Below are positions 27,551-34,496 of a stretch of 64,000 nt of DNA, one piece after another; position 1 is the first letter of the stretch, and each line of letters starts with the position of its first letter. The translations under genes and the position numbers were made by a program. The notes under the pieces were generated by a model, which was not told the origin of the DNA, searched no databases, and saw only the letters and a list, made by a program, of their open reading frames with translations. The stretch is from Clostridia bacterium UC5.1-1D10. Lineage in GTDB: Bacteria > Bacillota > Clostridia > Lachnospirales > Anaerotignaceae. Location of the stretch: positions 1 through 64,000 of the forward strand of contig BBZU01000001.1 of NCBI GenBank assembly GCA_001304995.1, in the 5' to 3' direction.

Positions 27551-27730
27551 AGCATATTCCTCCCTTGTATTTCTCTTTAAACAAGATAACACGATTTTCC
27601 GTAAAATGCCAGAGAGAACCCCCTTCCTTTTGCAAAAACTCCAGATTTTTTTTATTTTCCGGTTTTGCCTTATTTTTCAGCGATTCTGCCATGATGTCTG
27701 ATAATATATCGTGCATTTTGCCCCACTCCA

Positions 27731-27803
27731 TTGTTTTTTCTATACATCCTACTATAATAGACCTCACCGCATCTGGTATTATTGCCAAATGTGTGCACAC
27801 GTT
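27731..27803 (+). promoter_or_regulatory. Promoter of the NSS transporter with a palindromic operator
   Basis: TTGTTT (27731-27736), 16-bp spacer, perfect TATAAT (27753-27758). Downstream, around +25, lies the palindrome GTGTGCACAC (27791-27800) inside a nearly symmetric AAAT...GTTT frame. Such a site fits a dimeric repressor. The gap 27551-27845 also serves the divergent desulfidase gene; an open frame inside it has no recognisable protein. Confidence 0.65.
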
Positions 27804-27845
27804 TTTATTTATTATTATTGTTTCACAAGTAGGGGGGTATCATTT

Positions 27846-29225
27846 ATGGAACAAAAAAGAGAAAGGTTCTCCTCCCGACTGGGCTTCATCCTCATTTCCG
27901 CAGGCTGCGCAATCGGGCTGGGGAACGTGTGGAAATTTCCCTACATCACCGGACAGTATGGCGGCGCTGCCTTTGTGCTGATCTACATCGCCTTTTTGAT
28001 CCTCATGGGGATTCCTATTCTGGTGGCGGAACTTTCTGTGGGCCGCGGCAGCCAGCGCAGTATCGCTCGGGCCATGGACGTATTGGAGCCGAAAGGCACC
28101 AAATGGCATTGGTATAAATATCTCGGCATGGCCGGTAACTACATCCTGATGATGTTCTACACCACAGTAGCCGGCTGGATGCTTTACTATTTCTTTAAAA
28201 CAGCTGCCGGCGGTTTTGAAGGGCTGGATGCGGAAGGCATCGGCACAGCCTTTAACACCATGCTGGGCAGACCCGGTCTGATGACTGGATTTATGGTAGT
28301 GGTTGTCCTTCTTTGCTTTGCCATCTGCGCGCAGGGCTTGCAGGCCGGTGTAGAAAAGATCACCAAAGTCATGATGCTGATGCTTCTGCTTCTGATGATC
28401 GTGCTGGCAGTGCGTTCCGCATTGCTGGAAGGCGGCGAAGCTGGTCTGGAATTCTACCTGAAACCCAACTTTGGCGCACTGAAAGAATACGGCCTGCTGG
28501 AAGTGCTTTTCGCTGCACTGGGTCAGGCGTTCTTCACACTGAGTATCGGTATCGGTGCCATTGCCATCTTCGGCAGTTACATCGACAAATCCCGTTCTCT
28601 GACAGGGGAAGCCATCCTCATCACCATTCTGGACACCTTCGTAGCGTTCATGGCTGGTATGATCATCTTCCCTGCATGCTTCGCTTATGGCGTAAACCCT
28701 GGTCAGGGGCCTTCCCTGATCTTCGTCACACTGCCTAACGTGTTCAATAACATGCCCGGCGGCAGACTCTGGGGCTCTTTGTTCTTCCTGTTCATGTGCT
28801 TTGCGTCTTTCTCTACTGTCATTGCCGTGTTCCAGAACATCATTTCCTTTGCCACAGACCTGACAAACGCCAGCAGAAAGAAAGTTATCATCATCAATGT
28901 CATTGCCATCATTCTGCTGTCCATGCCTTGTGTACTGGGCTATAACCTGTGGAGCGGCTTCCAGCCCTTCGGCCCTGACTCCGCAGTGCTGGATCTGGAA
29001 GACTTCCTTGTAAGCCAGAACATCCTGCCTCTTGGCAGTTTGATCTTCGTCCTGTTCTGCAGCTGGAAAATGGGCTGGGGCTGGGACAACTTCCTGGCAG
29101 AAGCCAATGCGGGCAAAGGGCTGAAATTCCCCAGAGGACTGAAAATTTACATCCAGTGGGTACTGCCCCTGATTATCCTGTTCATCTTCGTGATGGGATA
29201 CTATTCTAAATTCTTCGCAAAATAA
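27846..29225 (+). CDS. Neurotransmitter:sodium symporter (NSS) family transporter
   Basis: 459 residues, intact, ATG 27846 behind AGGGGGG. Twelve-segment LeuT-type transporter: G-C-A-I-G-L-G-N-V-W-K-F-P-Y in helix 1 (Na+ and substrate site), G-I-P-I-L-V-A-E-L near 62, and the F-F-T-L-S-I-G-I-G segment of helix 6. Bacterial members import amino acids such as tryptophan, leucine or alanine with Na+. The divergent partners are a cysteine/serine-degrading enzyme and an AGCS symporter, so an amino acid of that group is a plausible substrate. Confidence 0.93.
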   Translation: MEQKRERFSSRLGFILISAGCAIGLGNVWKFPYITGQYGGAAFVLIYIAFLILMGIPILVAELSVGRGSQRSIARAMDVLEPKGTKWHWYKYLGMAGNYILMMFYTTVAGWMLYYFFKTAAGGFEGLDAEGIGTAFNTMLGRPGLMTGFMVVVVLLCFAICAQGLQAGVEKITKVMMLMLLLLMIVLAVRSALLEGGEAGLEFYLKPNFGALKEYGLLEVLFAALGQAFFTLSIGIGAIAIFGSYIDKSRSLTGEAILITILDTFVAFMAGMIIFPACFAYGVNPGQGPSLIFVTLPNVFNNMPGGRLWGSLFFLFMCFASFSTVIAVFQNIISFATDLTNASRKKVIIINVIAIILLSMPCVLGYNLWSGFQPFGPDSAVLDLEDFLVSQNILPLGSLIFVLFCSWKMGWGWDNFLAEANAGKGLKFPRGLKIYIQWVLPLIILFIFVMGYYSKFFAK

Positions 29226-29274
29226 AGCGAAAAAAATGTTCGATAAAAGCGTTTTTATAAAAAGGTATGGAACC

Positions 29275-29456
29275 AAAAGCAACTTCCCCTTAAGAAAACA
29301 TTGATTTTCCTTTTTCTTGATTTCTTAAGGGGAATTGCGACGGCTGCCTTCATAAGAAAACATAACAAAAAATCTTAATAAAAATAAGAAAGCCAAAATC
29401 CTTTGTAATCATAAGGGTTTTGGCTTTCTTTGTTTTCTTATGAAGATGCCCCTAAG
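29275..29456 (-). repeat. Dispersed palindromic element, copy 3 (left arm of a perfect inverted repeat)
   Basis: 182 bp identical, base for base, to the reverse complement of copy 4 (31956-32137). It holds part B (CCCCTTAAGAAAACA facing TTTCTTAAGGGG) and part A (TTCATAAGAAAACA facing TGTTTTCTTATGAA around an AAGCCAAAATCC/GGTTTTGGCTT stem). It lies between convergent genes and overlaps the 3' end of the SLOG-like gene. Confidence 0.9.
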
Positions 29457-29921
29457 TTCCATGCCTTTTTGTTTTGCTATAACAAACAGACTTTTCTTTC
29501 CTTTTTTCCGGGCATATTCCACGGCGGTATAGGCGCCGCCTTCTGCTCGGATGACATACGCAATGACAAAATCCGTCTGCTGGGCCATCCAGCGGTTGCG
29601 GCAGACAATGGCGGCTTTATAAGGCACCTTTGCCAGCGTATCCGGCACAAAAGCATCATCAAATCCCCCTTCTTTCACCCTGGGACTGCGGAGAGCAGAG
29701 GCGTAGGCCGCCACCAACACCAAACGGATATGGGGATAGGCCATCCGCAACTGCCGTATGATTTGGGCTGCCAGAAAATCAAAATTGCCATGTCCCCCTA
29801 CCAGAAAGGTTGTGACACCTTCCAGCAGCACCATCTCCTCGGCGGCAGTGTAAAGATCATCGGCAAGGGTGTCGGGGGCATCCCGATGACCAAAGAAACA
29901 ACAGATTTTCCCACGCATCAT
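29409..29921 (-). CDS. SLOG-superfamily-like protein (DUF1273/YspA-type), C-terminus supplied by a repeat
   Basis: 170 residues from ATG 29921 (AGAGGTG 5 nt ahead; ATG 29918 is equally possible). It starts C-C-F-F-G-H-R-D, the G-H-R motif of the SLOG/DprA-like Rossmann fold, and has F-L-V-G-G-H-G-N-F-D and A-I-V-C-R-N-R-W-M. Such proteins bind nucleotides or nucleotide-derived ligands; exact role unknown. The last 15 codons (R-G-I-F-I-R-K-Q-R-K-P-K-P-L and stop) are encoded by repeat copy 3, so insertion of the repeat seems to have replaced the original end. Divergent from a ribbon-helix-helix gene. Confidence 0.7.
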   Translation of the reverse strand: MMRGKICCFFGHRDAPDTLADDLYTAAEEMVLLEGVTTFLVGGHGNFDFLAAQIIRQLRMAYPHIRLVLVAAYASALRSPRVKEGGFDDAFVPDTLAKVPYKAAIVCRNRWMAQQTDFVIAYVIRAEGGAYTAVEYARKKGKKSLFVIAKQKGMELRGIFIRKQRKPKPL

Positions 29922-30004
29922 TATCACCTCTTTCAGATATGATTTAGATATACCATAGCTACGAACAATATCTATTTTGAACATAATAACACATTTTAGA
30001 TATA

Positions 30005-30029
30005 AAATAAATGCATTATAAATTTATTT
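30005..30029. promoter_or_regulatory. Inverted repeat ahead of the ribbon-helix-helix gene
   Basis: AAATAAAT (30005-30012) faces ATTTATTT (30022-30029). It sits in the AT-rich divergent gap, 12 nt before the start codon, and would suit autoregulation by the RHH protein. A direct repeat TTTAGATATA (29943 and 29997) lies beside it. Confidence 0.5.
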
Positions 30030-30041
30030 TGAGGTGAGAAT

Positions 30042-30206
30042 ATGGGAATTAAAAGCGTTTCTATCCGTATTGACGAAGCCATGCTGCACAAACTCCATTT
30101 CGTTGCCGACTACGAAGGCCGTTCCGCCAACAGTCAGGTTAACATCCTCATTCGGGACTGCATCCAGAAATTTGAAAAGGAGCATGGAGAAATCCCCATC
30201 AAGTGA
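30042..30206 (+). CDS. Small ribbon-helix-helix (Arc/MetJ-type) DNA-binding protein
   Basis: 54 residues, ATG 30042 behind GAGGTG. K-S-V-S-I-R-I-D-E-A forms the DNA-contacting strand, then two helices with G-R-S-A-N-S-Q-V-N-I-L-I-R-D-C-I, the Arc-family pattern. Such proteins repress their own promoter and sometimes act as antitoxins. The divergent SLOG-like gene shares its control region. Confidence 0.82.
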   Translation: MGIKSVSIRIDEAMLHKLHFVADYEGRSANSQVNILIRDCIQKFEKEHGEIPIK

Positions 30207-30208
30207 AC

Positions 30209-30325
30209 ACGTGCAAGAAAACAAAAAAAGCTGAAATCCTTATCATAACAGAGGATTCCAGCTTTCTTATTTTAATAGCCGGAATCCTTTTAATACAAAA
30301 GGTTTCGGCTGTTCTGTTTTTATCA
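30209..30325 (+). terminator. Two tandem terminators derived from the palindromic element
   Basis: First stem AAAGCTGAAATCCT/AGGATTCCAGCTTT followed by CTTATTTT; second stem AGCCGGAATCCTTTT/AAAAGGTTTCGGCT followed by GTTCTGTTTTT. The left end GCAAGAAAACAAAAAAAG matches part A of the dispersed element. Confidence 0.75.
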
Positions 30326-30364
30326 GAATTTCGCGCAGATCCCTGTCTGTTCCTTTTTTTATGC

Positions 30365-30418
30365 TTGACATTTCAGCCTTTCCGCTATATCATTAACATT
30401 GTTAATTAACTTCGTTAA
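30365..30418 (+). promoter_or_regulatory. Promoter of the marR-FUSC operon overlapped by two tandem palindromic operators
   Basis: TTGACA (30365-30370), 17-bp spacer, TATCAT (30388-30393). Two perfect 13-bp palindromes are directly joined: TTAACATTGTTAA (30393-30405) and TTAACTTCGTTAA (30406-30418). They begin at the -10 box and cover the transcription start, so a bound MarR dimer pair would block RNA polymerase. Confidence 0.8.
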
Positions 30419-30436
30419 GTGTATGGAGGTTCAGAA

Positions 30437-30868
30437 ATGGAGATCGATTGGATGGATATGGTATATTACCAGCAGCAGGTACAAAAACTGACACGCCTGC
30501 TCCTGCCCGCAAAACAAACCAACCTCACCGTCAGCGAATGTGAACTGCTGGCATGGCTGTATCAGGAGCCGGAACAGAACACCCCCGTTCTGCTGAGCCA
30601 GCGCAGCGGCATGAAAAAAGAAGCTGTCAGCCGTTGTCTGAAAAGCCTCCTGGAAAAAAACTGCATCCGCAAGGAAAAACAGCCCCAGGATGAGCGGAGC
30701 TACAAAATCTTTTTGACAGATACCGGCGTGGAAGAACTGCAAAAAGGCTACAAAATCATTTTGCAGCCCTTTTACGACCTGTGGCGAAGCACAGGAGAAG
30801 ATTTTGAGGCGTTTTTACAGTATACAGACAAGATCGTTTCTCATATGAAAAAGGAAGAACAGGAGTGA
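30437..30868 (+). CDS. MarR-family transcriptional regulator
   Basis: 143 residues from ATG 30437 (GGAGG 8 nt ahead). Winged helix: L-T-V-S-E-C-E-L-L-A-W-L, the recognition helix M-K-K-E-A-V-S-R-C-L-K-S-L, and the wing Q-P-Q-D-E-R-S-Y-K-I-F-L-T-D-T-G. It almost certainly binds the paired operators in its own promoter and controls the following FUSC transporter, as in many MarR-efflux pairs. Its inducer is unknown. The stop codon overlaps the start region of the transporter gene. Confidence 0.9.
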   Translation: MEIDWMDMVYYQQQVQKLTRLLLPAKQTNLTVSECELLAWLYQEPEQNTPVLLSQRSGMKKEAVSRCLKSLLEKNCIRKEKQPQDERSYKIFLTDTGVEELQKGYKIILQPFYDLWRSTGEDFEAFLQYTDKIVSHMKKEEQE

Positions 30869-30873
30869 TGCCC

Positions 30874-31941
30874 ATGACTTTTTATAATGCTTTACAAATG
30901 GACCCGGCGATATTGAAAGCGAAAATCGCCCAGTGTGATACCCCCGCGAAAAAACGGTTTTACTGGTTCGCTATGGCACTGCGTTCCCTGCTCATTGTAG
31001 GCTTTGCGGTGGTGTTCATCAGCGGCCTTGCGAAAGTATTCGGTCAGGACAACACCCCTTTGGCAGTGGCGCTGTTCTGTATCCTGCTGGGTATCCGTTT
31101 CGTAAATTTTGAATACTGTATGGGGGATTCCCTGGTGACATTGGCAGCTGCTCTGGCAATCCTGCTGTTCACCCCCACCGCTGTGGCAGTGGCACCGCCT
31201 TATCTTGCCATTCCCCTGCATTTTGTGAGCTTTTTCCTGCTGCTCTATATGACCACACAAAAACCCGAACTGGGCAACGGCGGTCTGTACAGCTTTGCTT
31301 ATGTATACCTGACAGGCAATCCCGTATTCGGCGAAACCCTGGCAAAAAGAACCATGATGGCAGTGGTGGGCTATCTCCTCTGCGCCATCATCCTGTATCG
31401 GAAACATCGCCACGCCCATGGGGAAGTTCGTTTCCACCATGTAATTCAGCGGTTTGACCTGCACAACATTGTCCATCTGTGGCAGTTCCGTATGGCTTTG
31501 GGCGTTAGTCTGGTGCTGACTGCGGGACGATTCTTCGGCGTGGAGCGGTTTATGTGGATGGGCTTTGCCTGCGCCTCCCTGCTGTGTGAATATCCCTATT
31601 CCGACAGCGTCACCACTCGTTTCTGGCAGCGTATCATCGGGGTTTTCGCAGGCTCCGGCGCTTATCTGGTCATTTACCTCATCACACCCGATTCCCTCCA
31701 TTTCCTGCTGGGGCCTTTGGGCGGTCTGTGCCTTGGCTTCTGCCGGGACTATCGTTATAAAACCGCTTTCAACTGCTTTGGCGCACTGATGCTGGCAACC
31801 GGTATCTATGGTCTGGGCAATGCTGTTGTGCTGCGTATCACAGACACCATTCTGGGCGTGCTTTTCGCCTTGGTATTTACCTTCCTGTTCCAGAAACTGG
31901 CTTCCCAGAGAAGCAGGGGCAATGCCCGCAAAGAATCTTAA
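30874..31941 (+). CDS. FUSC-family membrane transporter, intact
   Basis: 355 residues. ATG 30874 is 8 nt after AGGAG; ATG 30868 and GTG 30865 are in frame but too close to that site. About ten membrane segments in two bundles; the second bundle has F-D-L-H-N-I-V-H-L-W-Q-F-R-M-A-L-G-V-S-L and the F-M-W-M-G-F-A-C-A-S-L-L motif of FUSC_2 proteins. It lacks the long cytoplasmic part of the broken homologue at 11380. Likely an exporter of aromatic acids or drugs, co-transcribed with marR. Confidence 0.85.
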   Translation: MTFYNALQMDPAILKAKIAQCDTPAKKRFYWFAMALRSLLIVGFAVVFISGLAKVFGQDNTPLAVALFCILLGIRFVNFEYCMGDSLVTLAAALAILLFTPTAVAVAPPYLAIPLHFVSFFLLLYMTTQKPELGNGGLYSFAYVYLTGNPVFGETLAKRTMMAVVGYLLCAIILYRKHRHAHGEVRFHHVIQRFDLHNIVHLWQFRMALGVSLVLTAGRFFGVERFMWMGFACASLLCEYPYSDSVTTRFWQRIIGVFAGSGAYLVIYLITPDSLHFLLGPLGGLCLGFCRDYRYKTAFNCFGALMLATGIYGLGNAVVLRITDTILGVLFALVFTFLFQKLASQRSRGNARKES

Positions 31942-31955
31942 ATACAAAAACCACC

Positions 31956-32137
31956 CTTAGGGGCATCTTCATAAGAAAACAAAGAAAGCCAAAACCCTTA
32001 TGATTACAAAGGATTTTGGCTTTCTTATTTTTATTAAGATTTTTTGTTATGTTTTCTTATGAAGGCAGCCGTCGCAATTCCCCTTAAGAAATCAAGAAAA
32101 AGGAAAATCAATGTTTTCTTAAGGGGAAGTTGCTTTT
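31956..32137 (+). repeat. Dispersed palindromic element, copy 4 (right arm of a perfect inverted repeat)
   Basis: 182 bp, the exact reverse complement of copy 3 at 29275-29456. It fills the gap between the convergent FUSC and nucleotidyltransferase genes almost completely, starting 15 nt after one stop codon and ending at the other. It should terminate both transcripts. Confidence 0.9.
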
Positions 32138-33022
32138 TTAGGGTGGTTTTATTTTTTCATTTTCTTCTTTTACGATATTCACATACTGCCTAAAACCTTT
32201 TTCCTCTTTTTCAGGAAAGACAAAACCGAGCGCTTCCGCCACTTTTTCCCCGGTCTGCCGGAAAAGGATGCACGCCTGTTCGAGGGCTGTCCAGAAATGA
32301 GAAACGTCCCCATCAGGCAATGTTTCCAAATAAAGGTCATACTGTTCCTTAGGCAGATAATTTTTCAAATATTTTCCCAGCTTGCCGCAGGATACGCTAA
32401 AATCCGTCTGTGTTCCCACTTGCCACTGGAGCATTTGTTCCAGCATAGGCCGCACCAGTGTATGATAGGTTGTCATGGCAAAGGGCATCTCCTGCCGTGC
32501 CAAACCTTTCACCACATCGCACAAATTCCAGTATAGGCGTTGCGGCAGCCCAAAAATCCTTTTTCCGTGGGCTTTTGCACCCAAAATTCCTCGTCTGTCG
32601 GGGGAAATTGAGGCAGACAGCCGATTTTATCCAACAAAGGCACAAACAGGCGGTTGCGGTTCTTCCTCTGCTCCATGGTTTCCAGGGTTTCCACGCCAAT
32701 GTCGATGCGGTTGCCATCGGCAAACAGCAGCAACCAAGAATAGCTTTTGTCGTAATCCCCACGAATGCCGAACCGTTCTCCATAACCGAAATCGTCGTCC
32801 TGCTCCTGCTTCAGTATGACTTCGCCGAACACGTCCAGCCATGCAGGTTTTTTTCCGAAAAGGTGCCACTTCCTTCACCACATACATGATGTCAAAGTCC
32901 TGATAGACATCTTTTGGCACATTTCCATTGGCACGGGAGCCTTTCAGATATGCCGCCAGCACCCGACTGTCTTGTCTTGCCGTTTCCAGAATCAAATCCA
33001 TCATTTCCTGTTCTGTCCGCAA
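32138..33022 (-). pseudogene. ANT(6)-like aminoglycoside nucleotidyltransferase, two frameshifts
   Basis: Best start TTG 33022 (M-R-T-E-Q-E-M-M-D-L-I-L, GGAGG 8 nt ahead). It has the nucleotidyltransferase signature K-G-S-R-A-N-G-N-V-P-K-D-V-Y-Q-D-F-D-I and the F-G-Y-G-E-R-F and D-G-N-R-I-D-I segments of the streptomycin 6-adenylyltransferase (PF04439) family. One extra A in a run of seven (32848-32854) and one missing G at GGG near 32550 break it; together they cancel, leaving 294 residues, the usual length. Chromosomal homologues do not always confer resistance. Close to the mobile-looking repeat pair. Confidence 0.82.
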
Positions 33023-33075
33023 TGTTTCCACCTCCGAAAAATAAGAAAAAAGCCGAAACCCAAAGGTTCCGGCGC

Positions 33076-33149
33076 CGTCCCTAAGAGGATTTGAACCTCC
33101 GGCCTACCGCTTAGGAGGCGGTCGCTCTATCCAACTGAGCTATAGGGAC
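33076..33149 (-). tRNA. tRNA-Arg (CCT)
   Basis: 74 nt. Acceptor stem GTCCCTA/TAGGGAC with discriminator G, D-arm AGCTCAGTTGGATAGAGC, anticodon loop CTCCTAA (anticodon CCT, codon AGG), T-arm GGAGGTTCAAATCCTC. No encoded CCA. Confidence 0.97.
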
Positions 33150-33162
33150 ACATTACTTTTCT

Positions 33163-33190
33163 ATTTTATCACGTTCGCCCGTTTCGTCAA
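33163..33190 (-). promoter_or_regulatory. tRNA-Arg promoter
   Basis: TTGACG (33190-33185), 16-bp spacer, TAAAAT (33168-33163) on the minus strand. Confidence 0.75.
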
Positions 33191-33236
33191 GAGTGCTTTT
33201 CCCTTGTATTTTCTACTATTCCAATGGGGATTTCCT

Positions 33237-33266
33237 TTGACAGCCTTTATCCTCAGGCGGTATAAT
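33237..33266 (+). promoter_or_regulatory. Promoter of the LRR-VWA-AAA operon
   Basis: Perfect TTGACA (33237-33242), 18-bp spacer, perfect TATAAT (33261-33266), 45 nt ahead of ATG 33311. The strongest protein-gene promoter visible in the window. Confidence 0.85.
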
Positions 33267-33310
33267 ATATGATTAGAGTACGATTTTAACATAGAAAACG
33301 AGGAAAAAAT

Positions 33311-34484
33311 ATGATTCCCATTACCATAACATACACCCCCTACGCCGAAGGTGTGAAAATCATCGGCGTCACAGGACGGGCGGCGGAAATCCGCATTCCC
33401 GACCACATAGATGGCTTGCCTGTCATTGCCATTGCCCCCTATGCCTTTGCGGTGCAGACGGAGGCAGAGGTAAATGAAACAGAAACGCCCGCCCAGCTTT
33501 CCTTTGTGGAAGGGGAGGACATGCCAAGAAAAGCCCCTCTGAAAGAAGTCACAGGGGAAGCCTTGAAGCGGCTGTATCTGCCGGACACCATCCGGGAAAT
33601 GGGTGCTTATGCCTTTGGGGGATGTTCCGCTTTGGAGGTCATCCACCTACCGGAAAATCTGGCGGTACTGCCTGACCATTTGTTTGCGGGATGCATCTCT
33701 CTGAAACAGATTGCCCTACCGCCCCATCTTTCCGTCATTGAGGCTATGCCTTTTATGACTGCCGCAGTTTGGAAAAACTGCGGATTCCCGAAACAGTGCA
33801 GAAAATCGGGGCATACGCCTGCTACAACTGCCGGGAAATGGAGGAAATCAACATCCCAAGAGAAACCACTGACCTTGGCACGGGGCTGTTTCTGAACTGC
33901 GACAAGCTTACATCCATTTCCTTTGGCAGATGCCGCCACATTGCGGACTTGGTGGCAGTGCTGAACCACGAACTGCATCTGACCATGGATTTTGACGACG
34001 GAAACCGGGCGAAACTGCTCATTCCCGATTTCCAGTACGAATATATCGAGGACACCCCTGCCCGTCAGTTCCATCAGGTGAACTATGGCACAGGGCATCT
34101 GTTCCGTCAGTGCATCGGCAATTCGGACATTGATTTCCGCCGCTTTGACGAGCTGTTTTACCTGACCAAGCGAGAGGACGGGGCACTCATGGTACTGCTT
34201 CTGACCATGTACCGTCTGGAATATCCCTACCGCTTACAGGAAAACCGCAGACAGGACTATCTGCAATATCTGAAAGAGCATTTTTCCACTGCCTTTGGGT
34301 ACTATACCCAGCAAGGCAGTCTGAACAAAATCCGCCTCTTTGCCCAGTGGGGGCTGATTACAGCGGAAAACATCGATTCTCTGCTGGAAATGGCAGGAGA
34401 AGCCAAAAAACGGAAATCACGGGCTTTTTGCTGGAATACCAGCATGCCCATTTTGCAAAAAAGAAAAAATCATTTGATCTGTAA
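33311..34484 (+). pseudogene. Leucine-rich repeat (BspA-like, LRR_5) cytoplasmic protein, two frameshifts
   Basis: About 391 residues after correction. No signal peptide. LRR_5 repeats cover about 40-230, for example G-A-Y-A-F-G-G-C-S-A-L-E-V-I-H-L-P-E and G-A-Y-A-C-Y-N-C-R-E-M-E-E-I-N-I-P; a helical C-terminal domain follows. One T is missing near 33748 (Y-A-F-Y-D-C-R-S-L-E-K-L restored) and one A in the run at 34411-34416 (K-K-T-E-I-T-G-F-L-L-E-Y restored); the corrected stop is TAA 34482. LRR proteins of this type bind other proteins. It is the first gene of an operon with a VWA protein and a MoxR-type ATPase, so it may be an adaptor or target of them. Confidence 0.75.
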
Positions 34485-34496
34485 AGGGGGAAAACC

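Noticed and set aside
27444-27800. 118-residue minus-strand frame upstream of the desulfidase gene
   Set aside because: It crosses the divergent promoter region and continues out of frame into the desulfidase gene; no homology signal and no ribosome-binding site.
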